Part shown: in pieces, positions 32,166 through 39,803 of the stretch
Numbering within the stretch: the first letter of the stretch is position 1
How the letters are laid out: the number at the start of each line of letters is the position of its first letter
Origin: Actinotalea sp. C106
GTDB lineage: Bacteria; Actinomycetota; Actinomycetes; Actinomycetales; Cellulomonadaceae
Direction: 5' to 3'
Assembly (NCBI RefSeq): GCF_023630195.1
Contig: NZ_JALPKN010000002.1
Coordinates: forward strand, 1 to 40,633
DNA: 40,633 nucleotides
The notes under the pieces: generated by a model
Database searches by the model: none
Seen by the model: only the letters and a program-made list of their open reading frames with translations
What the model was told of the DNA's origin: nothing
Made by a program: the position numbers and the translations under genes

Positions 32166-32181
32166 TACGGTCCCGTAGGTT
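32166..32181 (+). promoter_or_regulatory. Promoter/operator before the nitronate monooxygenase gene
   Basis: A 12-bp palindrome TACGG-TC-CCGTA (32166-32177) overlaps TAGGTT (32176-32181), a -10-like box. It lies 19 nt before the start codon, leaving room for the ribosome binding site GGAGG. Arrangement suggests repression by a dimeric regulator; inference only. Confidence 0.45.
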
Positions 32182-32199
32182 CGTCTGGAGGTCCCCGTC

Positions 32200-33651
32200 A
32201 TGGCGTTGCACCAGGCACCGACCGACCTCGCCCCGCCCCGCACCCAGCTCCCGCCGATCATCCAGGGCGGGATGGGGGTCGCCGTCTCCTCCTGGCCCCT
32301 GGCGAGGGCTGTCTCGGCGGCGGGCCAGCTCGGCGTCGTCTCCGGGACCGCGCTCGACGTGGTGCTCGCCCGACGCCTGCAGGACGGCGACCCCGGCGGG
32401 CACCTGCGCCGCGCCCTGGCGCACTTCCCCGTCCCGGCGATGGCCCAGCGCGTCCTCGACAGGTACTTCCGGGCCAAGGGCCGCGCGGCCGGTCAGCCCT
32501 ACCTGCCCGTGCCCAAGCTCGGCCTGCGACCCTCGACCGGGGGGCTCGAGCTCGGCGTCGTCGGGGCGTTCGTCGAGGTCTGGCTCGCCAAGGAGGGCCA
32601 CACCGGGCCGGTGGGGATCAACCTCCTCGAGAAGATCCAGATGGCCAGCCCGAGCGCTGCCTACGGGGCGATGCTCGCCGGGGTCGACGTCGTGCTGGTG
32701 GGGGCGGGGATCCCCGTCCAGTTCGCCGCGATGCTGAACCGCCTGGCCCACCACGAGCCCGTCGTGCTCGACGTCCGCGTCGACGACGCGACCCGCGCCT
32801 ACACCGTGGACCTCGACCCGGACCGGCTGACCGGCGGCGGGCTCGCGCCCCTGCACCGGCCGCAGCTCCTCGCGATCATCTCGGCCCACATCCTGGCCGT
32901 GCACCTGGCCCGCGACCCGGCGACCACGCCGGACGGCTTCGTCGTCGAGGCACCACCGGCCGGTGGGCACAACGCCCCGCCCCGGGGGCGCCTCACCCTC
33001 GACGAGGACGGCCAAGCGGTGTTCGGGCCCCGGGACCAGGCCGACCTGGCCGCCGTCGCCACGGTCGGGGTGCCCTTCTGGCTCGGCGGCGGGCACGGGA
33101 CGCCCGAGCAGGTGAGGCGGGCGCGGGAGGCCGGGGCCTCGGGGGTGCAGGTGGGCTCGCTGTTCGCCCTGGCCGCCGAGTCCGGGATCGAGCCCGAGCT
33201 GCGCCGCTCGATGCTCGCGGACCTGGCCGCCGGGACCCTCGAGGTGCGGACCGACCCACGCGCCTCACCCACCGGGTTCCCGTTCAAGGTGGTGACCATG
33301 CCCGGCACGCAGTCCGACGCCGAGGTGTACCGGGCCCGGCCACGGCTGTGCGACGTCGCCCACCTGCGCGTGCCCTTCGAACGCAGCACGGGGACCGTGG
33401 GCTACCGGTGCCCCGGCGAACCCGTCGACGTCTACGTCGAGAAGGGCGGCACGGTCGAGGGCACCGCGGGGCGAACCTGCCTGTGCAACACCCTGCTGGC
33501 CACCGTCGGCCTCGGCCAGACGCGGCGCGAGGGGTACCGCGAGGCGCCCCTGCTGACCCTGGGCACCGACCTGAGCGGCGCCGCCGCCCTGCTCGAGCGC
33601 CACCCGGACGGCTGGCGTGCTGCCGACGTCCTCGCGTACCTGCTCGGCTGA
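32200..33651 (+). CDS. Nitronate monooxygenase/FMN oxidoreductase family protein
   Basis: 483-aa TIM-barrel flavoprotein of the nitronate monooxygenase (2-nitropropane dioxygenase) superfamily, which also contains the enoyl reductase FabK and PfaD. Family features: IIQGGMGVAVSSWPLARAVS near the start, GVDVVLVGAGIPVQ, EAPPAGGHNAPPRG (FMN-side glycines), and a GASGVQVGSLFALAAES phosphate-binding segment. It is longer than FabK, and its C-terminus has three cysteines in YRCPGEP and TCLCNTL. The substrate is uncertain: it may oxidise nitronates, or act in acyl-chain reduction since fabI lies 109 nt upstream. The start is ATG 32200 with GGAGG 9 nt upstream. Confidence 0.85.
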   Translation: MALHQAPTDLAPPRTQLPPIIQGGMGVAVSSWPLARAVSAAGQLGVVSGTALDVVLARRLQDGDPGGHLRRALAHFPVPAMAQRVLDRYFRAKGRAAGQPYLPVPKLGLRPSTGGLELGVVGAFVEVWLAKEGHTGPVGINLLEKIQMASPSAAYGAMLAGVDVVLVGAGIPVQFAAMLNRLAHHEPVVLDVRVDDATRAYTVDLDPDRLTGGGLAPLHRPQLLAIISAHILAVHLARDPATTPDGFVVEAPPAGGHNAPPRGRLTLDEDGQAVFGPRDQADLAAVATVGVPFWLGGGHGTPEQVRRAREAGASGVQVGSLFALAAESGIEPELRRSMLADLAAGTLEVRTDPRASPTGFPFKVVTMPGTQSDAEVYRARPRLCDVAHLRVPFERSTGTVGYRCPGEPVDVYVEKGGTVEGTAGRTCLCNTLLATVGLGQTRREGYREAPLLTLGTDLSGAAALLERHPDGWRAADVLAYLLG

Positions 33652-33699
33652 GTCGACAGGGCGGGCCGCTACGCCCACGCCGATGATCACCCCGCGCCG

Positions 33700-33705
33700 T
33701 AGAGT
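33700..33705 (+). promoter_or_regulatory. -10 box TAGAGT (CYTH-CHAD gene)
   Basis: Ends 6 nt before the ATG at 33712. There is no ribosome binding site, consistent with a leaderless mRNA. Confidence 0.45.
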
Positions 33706-33711
33706 GCGGTG

Positions 33712-35331
33712 ATGACACAGGTGCATCGTGAGGTCGAGACGAAGTACGAGGCGGACGCGGAGCTCCAGCTGCCGGACCTGGTCGAGCTGTTCGGGTCGGT
33801 GCGCGAGGGGGCGTCGAGCCCGGAGGAGTCGTCCTGGGCAGAGGAGAGCGTGGAACGGCAGCGCCTCCGCGCCACCTACTTCGACACCGCGGAGCTCGAC
33901 CTCGCTGCGGCCGGGCTGACCCTGCGACGGCGCACCGGTGGTTCGGACGCGGGCTGGCACCTCAAGGTCCCGATGGCTGACCGGTCGCGGTCCGAGGTCC
34001 GGCTCCCCCTCGGACGTGGCGCCACCACCGTCCCGCCGCGCCTCGTCGCGATGGTCTACGCGGCCACCGACGGGCGCGACCTGGTCCCCGTCGTGAAGAT
34101 CGAGACCGACCGCACCGTGCGGCACCTGGTCGACGAGGCCCGGCAGGTCGCCGTCGAGGTCGCCGACGACCTGGTCACCTCCCGCCCCGTGCCGTCGTCG
34201 GACTCGGGAGAGAGCCCGCCCGCGACCTCGTGGCGAGAGATCGAGGTCGAGCTCGTCGACGGCCCCGCCAGCCTGCTGGACTCCCTCGACCCCGCCCTGC
34301 GGGCGAGCGGCCTGGTCCCGGCCAGGACTGCCTCGAAGCTGGCCCGGGCGCTCGGCCGCACGTCACTGGCCAGCCCGGCGGGTAGCAAGGCACGCAAGAC
34401 CTCGGCGAAGAAGGCCGCAGCGCCCACGAAGGCCGCCTCGGGCAAGAAGCCCCGCGCGGGGGCGGTCGCGCTCGCCCACATCGGTGTGCAGGTCGACAAG
34501 ATCCGCGGGCAGGACCTGCCCGTGCGCCTGGATGTCGAGGGCTCCGTGCACGCGATGCGCGTCGCCACCAGGAGGCTGCGCAGCGCCCTCACCACGTTCG
34601 CGCCCCTCCTCGACCGGAAGGTCACCGACCCGCTGGGCACGGAGCTCACGTGGCTGGCCCGCGTCCTGGGGGAGGCCCGCGACGCCGAGGTGATGCGGGC
34701 CCGCATCGGCGCGGCCGTCGACGAGGAGCGTCCCGATGCGCGTCTCGATGCCGCGGTCGCCGAGAGCGTGGACGACGAGCTCGACAACGCCTACCGGGCA
34801 GCGCATGAGGACGTGGTGAACCAGCTGAGCAGTGACCGGTACCGGGCCCTGCTCGACGCGCTCCGAGCCCTTGTCGAGAACCCGCCGCTCACCGAGCGTG
34901 CCGGACGGTCGGCGCAGAAGGTCCTGCCGGGACTCGTCGCGAAGAGCGACGCGAGGGTCGGTGCTGCCATGCGAGCCGTCCGCACGGCGCGCGACGAGGC
35001 CAAGCGCGAGGCAGCGCTCCACCGTGCCCGCAAGGCCGCCAAGCAGGCGCGCTACGCGGCCGAGTCGGTGGCGCCGGTGTTCGGCAAGGACGCACGGAGG
35101 TTCGCCGCAGCCATGGAGGGGGTCCAGCAGGCGCTCGGCGACCACCTGGACTCCTTGGCCACCCGCGACCGGCTCCGTGAGCTCGCCTCCCGGACCGATC
35201 AGCCCAGCACCGCGTTCACCTACGGCCGTCTCCACGCCTTCGAGGACGCGAGAGCGGAGCAGTCGGGCGAGCTCGTCGGCGATGCCTGGGCTGCGGCACG
35301 CAAGAAGAAGCTCCGCACCTGGTTGGACTGA
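33712..35331 (+). CDS. CYTH and CHAD domain protein
   Basis: 539-aa fused protein likely to bind or hydrolyse polyphosphate or triphosphate. The CYTH tunnel begins with the ExExK motif, E7-E9-K11 in HREVETKYE, followed by RATYFDTAELDLAAAGLTLRRR over two stretches and KIETDRTVRHL. A lysine-rich linker (about 220-250: ARKTSAKKAAAPTKAASGKK) joins it to a helical CHAD domain (about 260-530) with the histidines VHAMRVATRRLRSALTTF (start), ARDAEVMRARI and HRARKAAKQARYAAES. The basic surfaces fit polyphosphate binding; whether it is enzymatic is unknown. The ATG at 33712 is preferred over the GTG at 33709. Confidence 0.9.
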   Translation: MTQVHREVETKYEADAELQLPDLVELFGSVREGASSPEESSWAEESVERQRLRATYFDTAELDLAAAGLTLRRRTGGSDAGWHLKVPMADRSRSEVRLPLGRGATTVPPRLVAMVYAATDGRDLVPVVKIETDRTVRHLVDEARQVAVEVADDLVTSRPVPSSDSGESPPATSWREIEVELVDGPASLLDSLDPALRASGLVPARTASKLARALGRTSLASPAGSKARKTSAKKAAAPTKAASGKKPRAGAVALAHIGVQVDKIRGQDLPVRLDVEGSVHAMRVATRRLRSALTTFAPLLDRKVTDPLGTELTWLARVLGEARDAEVMRARIGAAVDEERPDARLDAAVAESVDDELDNAYRAAHEDVVNQLSSDRYRALLDALRALVENPPLTERAGRSAQKVLPGLVAKSDARVGAAMRAVRTARDEAKREAALHRARKAAKQARYAAESVAPVFGKDARRFAAAMEGVQQALGDHLDSLATRDRLRELASRTDQPSTAFTYGRLHAFEDARAEQSGELVGDAWAAARKKKLRTWLD

Positions 35332-35334
35332 GCC

Positions 35335-35376
35335 GGCAGGGCGCCCACGCCGTGCCGCGGGACGGGAGCGCCTGCC
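35335..35376. terminator. Convergent terminator candidate
   Basis: GGCAGGGCGC (35335-35344) pairs with GCGCCTGCC (35368-35376) with one bulged base. It lies between two convergent stop codons. Confidence 0.45.
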
Positions 35377-35377
35377 C

Positions 35378-36508
35378 TCAGGCTCCCGGCACGGCGGCCA
35401 CGGACGCTGCGTGCTCGTAGTGCCGCAGCAGCCGGTCGCACACCACCGGCCACGTCCGTGCCCGCACGGCCTGATGGGCGGCCACCCCCATGGCGACGCG
35501 CTTGGCCTGGTCACCCACGAGGTCGACCACCCGCGTGCGCAACGCAGCGAGGTCGCCCTGGGGGTAGAGCCAGCCGGTCCGGCTGTGGTCGACGAGGTCG
35601 CGCAGGCCCCCCGCGCCGACGGCCACCACGGGCACGCCGCTCGCCATCGCCTCCTGGGCGGCCTGGCAGAACGTCTCGTAGGGGCCGGTGTGCACCATGA
35701 CGTCGAGGCTCGCGACGGCCCGCGAGAGGGCCAGGCCCGACAGCGACCCGGTGAAGTGCGCCCCGGGCAGGCGCCGCGCGAGCCGCTCGCGCTCCGGCCC
35801 GTCGCCGATGACGACCAGCTGCACCCCGGGCAGGTCCGCCAGCACGGCGAGGTCCTCGACCTGCTTCTCGGCGGCGAGCCTGCCGACGAAGCCGACGACG
35901 ACGTCACCGCCCGGGGTGAACCGCGCCCGGAGGCCGGCGTCGCGGTGGGTGGGGGAGAAGGCCGCGGTGTCGACCCCGCGCGGCCACACCTCCACGCGAG
36001 GGATGTCGTGGTCGAGGAGCTCCTGGGCGGAGGTCGGCGACGGCGCGAGGGTGAGCTGGGCCCGCCCGTGGACGGACCGGATGTGCCGCCACGCCGAGGT
36101 CGAGGCCGCGGTGAGCCCGTACCGGCGGAAGAACCCTGCGACGTCGGTCTGGTAGATGGCGACGACGGGGATGCCGAGCGACCCGGCCACGCGCATCACG
36201 GGGCCGCCGAGGGTGAACGGGGACGCGAGGTGCAGGACGTCGGGGCGGAACTCCGCGAGCCTGCGGTGCAACGACCCCGAGGCCACCGCGGGCACCGGCA
36301 CCGGGACGCGCACGTGGCGGTGGCCGGGCAGGCCCACGGACGGCAGGTTCACCACGTCGAAGCCCTCGCACTCCGGGGGCGGGTCACCCAGCGCGAAGAC
36401 CCGCGCGTCGTGGCTCGTCCGGCTCAGGTGGCGCAGCACCTGCTGCACGGACCCGGTGACCCCGTTGATCGAGGGAAGGAACGTCTCGGACACGACGGCG
36501 ATCTTCAC
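35378..36508 (-). CDS. GT4 glycosyltransferase (MgtA/PimB-like mannosyltransferase)
   Basis: 376-aa GT-B fold enzyme, probably adding mannose from GDP-mannose to a lipid or glycan at the inner membrane face. N-terminal domain: MKIAVVSETFLPSINGVTGS, the acceptor-side TDVAGFFRRYGL, and VWPRGVDTAAFSP at the hinge. C-terminal domain: VGFVGRLAAEKQVEDLAVL and the E-x7-E motif in GPYETFCQAAQEAM (about 275-290). These match the actinobacterial MgtA/PimB group, but the acceptor is not shown by sequence. The start is GTG 36508. A second copy of GTGAAGATC lies 28 nt upstream, out of frame. It is divergent from the hexapeptide-repeat gene. Confidence 0.88.
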   Translation of the reverse strand: MKIAVVSETFLPSINGVTGSVQQVLRHLSRTSHDARVFALGDPPPECEGFDVVNLPSVGLPGHRHVRVPVPVPAVASGSLHRRLAEFRPDVLHLASPFTLGGPVMRVAGSLGIPVVAIYQTDVAGFFRRYGLTAASTSAWRHIRSVHGRAQLTLAPSPTSAQELLDHDIPRVEVWPRGVDTAAFSPTHRDAGLRARFTPGGDVVVGFVGRLAAEKQVEDLAVLADLPGVQLVVIGDGPERERLARRLPGAHFTGSLSGLALSRAVASLDVMVHTGPYETFCQAAQEAMASGVPVVAVGAGGLRDLVDHSRTGWLYPQGDLAALRTRVVDLVGDQAKRVAMGVAAHQAVRARTWPVVCDRLLRHYEHAASVAAVPGA

Positions 36509-36651
36509 GCTCGAATCCCACCAAGGTGATCTTCACCGCAGGTGTGCCGCCGGAGGCGGGCAGGGGACGTCCGCGTGAACCCTGGGCGGGACGACGACGT
36601 CGGCGCGCACGCTGGAACATCCCGGCTGCCGGACTCGTTGAACAAGACACG

Positions 36652-37083
36652 ATGAGACTGAATCGATACGAGGAGTTCGAGGACCCGGCCGGCCGCCGGG
36701 TCCGGTACCGGCGCCGCGACACCGGGGGCGTGGTCGCCGTCGGAGCCGAGGTCGCGCAGGACGCGACGCTCGGTCGCGAGACGTGGGTCGACCCTGGGGC
36801 GCGCGTCGTGGCCGGTGCGCGCATCGGGTCGCACGGCTGGGTCGAGGCGGGAGCCGTCGTGGGCGAGCAGGCCCGGCTCGGGCGCGACGTCCACGTCGGC
36901 CGTGATGCCGTCGTCGGCGCCGGGGCGTGGGTCGGCGACCGGACCCACATCGGCGCGCGTGCCCATCTCGCGGCGGGGGTCGCCCTCGAGCCGGACACCA
37001 GAGTCCCCGAGGACCAGGACGTGGTCGTGGCACCGACCACCCCGTCCGTGCCCGCCAAGGTCAGACGGGGCCGCGCCGCGTAG
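36652..37083 (+). CDS. Hexapeptide-repeat left-handed beta-helix protein
   Basis: 143-aa protein. After a short charged start (MRLNRYEEFEDPAGRRVRYR), about nine repeats of the type [V/I]GxxAx follow, from VVAVGAEVAQDATLG through DRTHIGARAHLAAG (about 28-115), the signature of the left-handed beta-helix of acyltransferases and carbonic anhydrase-like proteins. No acyltransferase catalytic histidine can be assigned confidently, and the helix is short, so it may be a binding or scaffold protein that works as a trimer. The start is ATG 36652; upstream residues in that frame are arginine-rich and not protein-like. No clear ribosome binding site. Confidence 0.7.
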   Translation: MRLNRYEEFEDPAGRRVRYRRRDTGGVVAVGAEVAQDATLGRETWVDPGARVVAGARIGSHGWVEAGAVVGEQARLGRDVHVGRDAVVGAGAWVGDRTHIGARAHLAAGVALEPDTRVPEDQDVVVAPTTPSVPAKVRRGRAA

Positions 37084-37132
37084 GTCAGCCTCGAGATGGC
37101 CCGGGGCGCCCGACGGTGACCCCTGAGCGGCC

Positions 37133-37181
37133 CCTGAGGCGCACGCCGCCCCCGACGACCAGGGATCAGGGACGCCTCAGG
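37133..37181. repeat. Inverted repeat between hexapeptide and PspC genes
   Basis: CCTGAGGCG (37133-37141) and CGCCTCAGG (37173-37181) are perfect inverted copies 31 bp apart. Could be a weak terminator or operator; role unknown. Confidence 0.4.
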
Positions 37182-37304
37182 TGCCTCCCCGATGTGTCAG
37201 ACCCCCGCGAGGACCACGCTGGTGTCATGCCCGCAGGACGCGGGCGCCGCTCCCCACCTCGAGCGGACATCCCCCGCCAGCAGCGGGTCAGAAGGGAACG
37301 TCAC

Positions 37305-37550
37305 GTGGGCATCCAGGACAGCTTGTACGCCGAGGGCTACTACCGGCCCCACCAGGACAGGATCCTCGGGGGCGTGTGCGCCGGGCTCGGCCGCCGCTGG
37401 GGGATGACCCCGTGGAGCGTGCGGTGGCTCTTCATCCTCATCCTCTTCGTGGTGCCGGGCTCCCCGATCCTCATCTACCCGATCCTGTGGATCTTCATGC
37501 CCGACGAGCGCAGCGTGTGGGCGCCTGCGCCGCCGACCCCGAACCCGTAG
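37305..37550 (+). CDS. PspC-domain small membrane protein
   Basis: 81-aa membrane protein with a single PspC domain: YYRPHQDRILGGVCAGLGRR (about 13-32), then WSVRWLFILILFVVPGSPIL and IYPILWIFMPDE as two hydrophobic halves. PspC proteins sense membrane stress in other bacteria; in actinobacteria small free-standing forms are common with undefined roles. The C-terminus is short and proline-rich. The start is GTG 37305 with GAAGGGA 7 nt upstream. It is followed by the long inverted repeat at 37580. Confidence 0.87.
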   Translation: MGIQDSLYAEGYYRPHQDRILGGVCAGLGRRWGMTPWSVRWLFILILFVVPGSPILIYPILWIFMPDERSVWAPAPPTPNP

Positions 37551-37579
37551 CCCGCGCCGGCCCCTGCTGCCCGCGCCAG

Positions 37580-37661
37580 CCCCCGCCGAGGTCGCACATC
37601 TGCACCGAGGTCGCACCTGTGATCGTGCGTTCTCGGTGCAGATGTGCGACCTGAGCGGGGG
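37580..37661. repeat. 82-bp nested inverted repeat (long hairpin)
   Basis: A 21-bp perfect inverted repeat (37589-37609 and 37632-37652; left arm begins AGGTCGCACATCTGCACC) is extended by CCCCCGC (37580-37586) and GCGGGGG (37655-37661) across a 2-nt mismatch, giving 28 pairs in total. The 22-nt loop holds a further CGCAC/GTGCG stem, and CCGAGGTCGCAC is repeated directly in left arm and loop. It lies between convergent genes and may act as a terminator, but its size and inner repeats suggest a REP-like element. Confidence 0.85.
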
Positions 37662-37684
37662 GTAGGGCAGGTGGGCGGGGCAGC

Positions 37685-38578
37685 TCAGCCCACCGGCAGG
37701 CACACGGCCTGCGAGCAGCGGTCCACCTCGTCGGCGTCCAGGGTGAGGTCCGCGGCGGCGGCGGAGTCGGTGATCGAGGTCGCGCGTCGGGAGCCGGGGA
37801 TGGCGATGAGCGCCTCGCTGAGGGCCAGCTCCCAGGCCAGCACCACCTGCTGGGGGCTGACCCCGTGGTGCTGGCCGATCTCGGCGAACACCGCGAACCG
37901 CTCGCCGACCTGCTGCGCCCCGCCGCCCGTGCCGCCGAGGGGGCTCCAGGGCAGGAAGGCGATCCCGTGCTCCTCGCAGTACCGGAGCTCGTCGTAGCTG
38001 CCCGGGTGGCGCGGGGAGAACTCGTTCTGCACGCTCACCAGGGCTCCCTCGCCCAGCACCTCGCGCGCGATCTCGATCTCCTCGACGCTCGCGTTGGAGA
38101 TGCCGATCTCGCGGATCTTGCCTGACCGCTTGAGCTCGGCCAGGTTCTCCATGACGTCGGCGTAGACCATCGTCCGGTCGGGGCGGTGGTACTGGTACAG
38201 GTCGATCGCCTCGACCTGCAGGGCGCGCAACGAGCTCTCCACCGCGGCGCGCAGGTGGGCCAGCGAGCCGTCGCGGCCCCACGTCTCGCCGTCGCCGCGG
38301 GTGATGCCGCCCTTGGTGGTGACCAGGACGTCGGAGGTGTCGCCGTGCCAGGTCCGGACCGCCTCACCGACCAGGCGCTCGTTGTGCCCGACCTGGTCCC
38401 AGGCCGGAGCGTAGATGTCCGCGGTGTCGATCAGGGTGACGCCCGCGTCCAGCGCTGCGTGGATGGTGGCGATCGCGTCCGCCGGCTCCGGGTACTCCTT
38501 CTTCTGGTTCATCGACAGCGGCATCGCGCCCAGGCCGATCGCGGAGACGGTGTACGGGCCGAGCTTGCGCTGCTGCAC
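37685..38578 (-). CDS. Aldo/keto reductase (second copy)
   Basis: 297-aa NADPH-dependent AKR, a different branch from the one at 23938. Tetrad: D51 and Y56 in LIDTADIYAPAWD, K89 in VTTKGGI, H131 in YQYHRPD. Also SGKIREIGISNAS, IAFLPWSPLGG and IAIPGSRRATSI near the end. Substrate unknown. The start is GTG 38578 with GGAGG 8 nt upstream; an in-frame start further upstream at 38638 adds a proline-rich stretch without support. The PspC gene converges on it across the long inverted repeat, and the pirin gene diverges. Confidence 0.9.
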   Translation of the reverse strand: MQQRKLGPYTVSAIGLGAMPLSMNQKKEYPEPADAIATIHAALDAGVTLIDTADIYAPAWDQVGHNERLVGEAVRTWHGDTSDVLVTTKGGITRGDGETWGRDGSLAHLRAAVESSLRALQVEAIDLYQYHRPDRTMVYADVMENLAELKRSGKIREIGISNASVEEIEIAREVLGEGALVSVQNEFSPRHPGSYDELRYCEEHGIAFLPWSPLGGTGGGAQQVGERFAVFAEIGQHHGVSPQQVVLAWELALSEALIAIPGSRRATSITDSAAAADLTLDADEVDRCSQAVCLPVG

Positions 38579-38724
38579 GGGAGGAACCTCCGGGTCGGGA
38601 CGGTCCGGCGCGGGCCACGGGCCGGTCCGTCCCAGCATCGCACCCCCGCGGGCGAGCGGCAGGTCGTGGCCCCCGACGTGAGGTCCGGCGCCGGTCGAGC
38701 GTCTCCCAGGTCCCGGGGGCGTCC

Positions 38725-38730
38725 TACCCT
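38725..38730 (+). promoter_or_regulatory. -10 box TACCCT (pirin gene)
   Basis: Ends 6 nt before the GTG at 38737. No Shine-Dalgarno is present, as for the other leaderless candidates. Confidence 0.45.
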
Positions 38731-38736
38731 CGTGGT

Positions 38737-39732
38737 GTGACGAACTCCGAGCGGCGCCCGCAGGACCACGACCTGACGGTCGCCACGCTCGACCAGGGGG
38801 TCGAGATCATCGAGTCGCGCGAGGTGCCCCTCGGTGGCCCCCGGGCGATGACGGTGCGCCGGACCCTGCCGTCGCGCCAGCGCTCCCTCATCGGGGCGTT
38901 CTGCTTCGCCGACCACTACGGCCCGGACGCCGTCGAGGCGACGGGCGGCATGGATGTGGCCCCGCACCCGCACACCGGTCTGCAGACCGTCACGTGGCTC
39001 TTCGAGGGCCGGGTGCTGCACCAGGACGCCCTGGGCTCGGTGCAGGAGATCCGGCCCGGGCAGCTCAACCTCATGACGGCGGGTCGTGGGGTCTGCCACT
39101 CGGAGGAGGGTACCGTCCGGCGCTTCCCCGACCAGAGCAGCCTGCACGGCATCCAGTTGTGGACCGCCCTGCCGGAGTCGACGCGGCACGGTGAGCGGGC
39201 CTTCGAGCACGTCGAGGAGGTCCCCACGGTCACCATCGACGGCGCGCGGGTGCAGGTCTTCATGGGGGCCCTCGGCGGTGCGACCTCCCCGGCGCGGGCC
39301 GACACCCCGCTCGTCGCCGCGCAGGTCGACCTGCCGGCCGGTGCTCGGGTCCGGCTGCCGGTCGAGCCGGGGTTCGAGCACGGCGTCATGCTCGACACGG
39401 GGCAGCTGCACGTGGCCGGCCACCCGCTGGCCCCGTCGGCCCTGGCCTACCTGCCCCCCGGCCGCGAGGAGATCGAGCTCGTCGCGGGTGACGCGGGCGC
39501 GCGGCTCGTCCTCATGGGCGGCGCGCCCTTCGAGGAGGACATCCTCATGTGGTGGAACTTCGTCGGGCGCGAGCACGAGGAGGTCGTCGAGGCCCGCGAG
39601 CAGTGGCAGGCCGCCGTCCGCGGGGAGGAGGAGGGCATCGCACGGTTCGGGCAGGTGCTCGGGTACGAGGGCGACCCGCTACCCGCCCCGGCCCTGCCGC
39701 ACGTGCGCCTCAAGTCACGCGGTCGGCTGTAG
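38737..39732 (+). CDS. Pirin-family protein
   Basis: 331-aa bicupin. The metal-binding residues of pirins are all present: H77 and H79 in APHPHTGLQTVTWLFEG, H121 and E123 in VCHSEEG. The C-terminal cupin has FEEDILMWWNFVGREHEE, family typical. Bacterial pirins have been reported as quercetinases or as regulators of metabolic enzymes; no choice can be made here. The start is GTG 38737, probably leaderless (TACCCT at 38725). It is convergent with the FGGY kinase. Confidence 0.92.
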   Translation: MTNSERRPQDHDLTVATLDQGVEIIESREVPLGGPRAMTVRRTLPSRQRSLIGAFCFADHYGPDAVEATGGMDVAPHPHTGLQTVTWLFEGRVLHQDALGSVQEIRPGQLNLMTAGRGVCHSEEGTVRRFPDQSSLHGIQLWTALPESTRHGERAFEHVEEVPTVTIDGARVQVFMGALGGATSPARADTPLVAAQVDLPAGARVRLPVEPGFEHGVMLDTGQLHVAGHPLAPSALAYLPPGREEIELVAGDAGARLVLMGGAPFEEDILMWWNFVGREHEEVVEAREQWQAAVRGEEEGIARFGQVLGYEGDPLPAPALPHVRLKSRGRL

Positions 39733-39803
39733 CGGGGACGCCGTCGGCCCCGTCCGGGCAGTCCGGCCGCCGCTGAGACGAGGTCGGGCCGCCCCCGGCG
39801 GGT

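Noticed and set aside
31891-33096. A 401-codon minus-strand frame opposite fabI and the monooxygenase
   Set aside because: No recognisable protein and lies opposite two well-supported enzymes.
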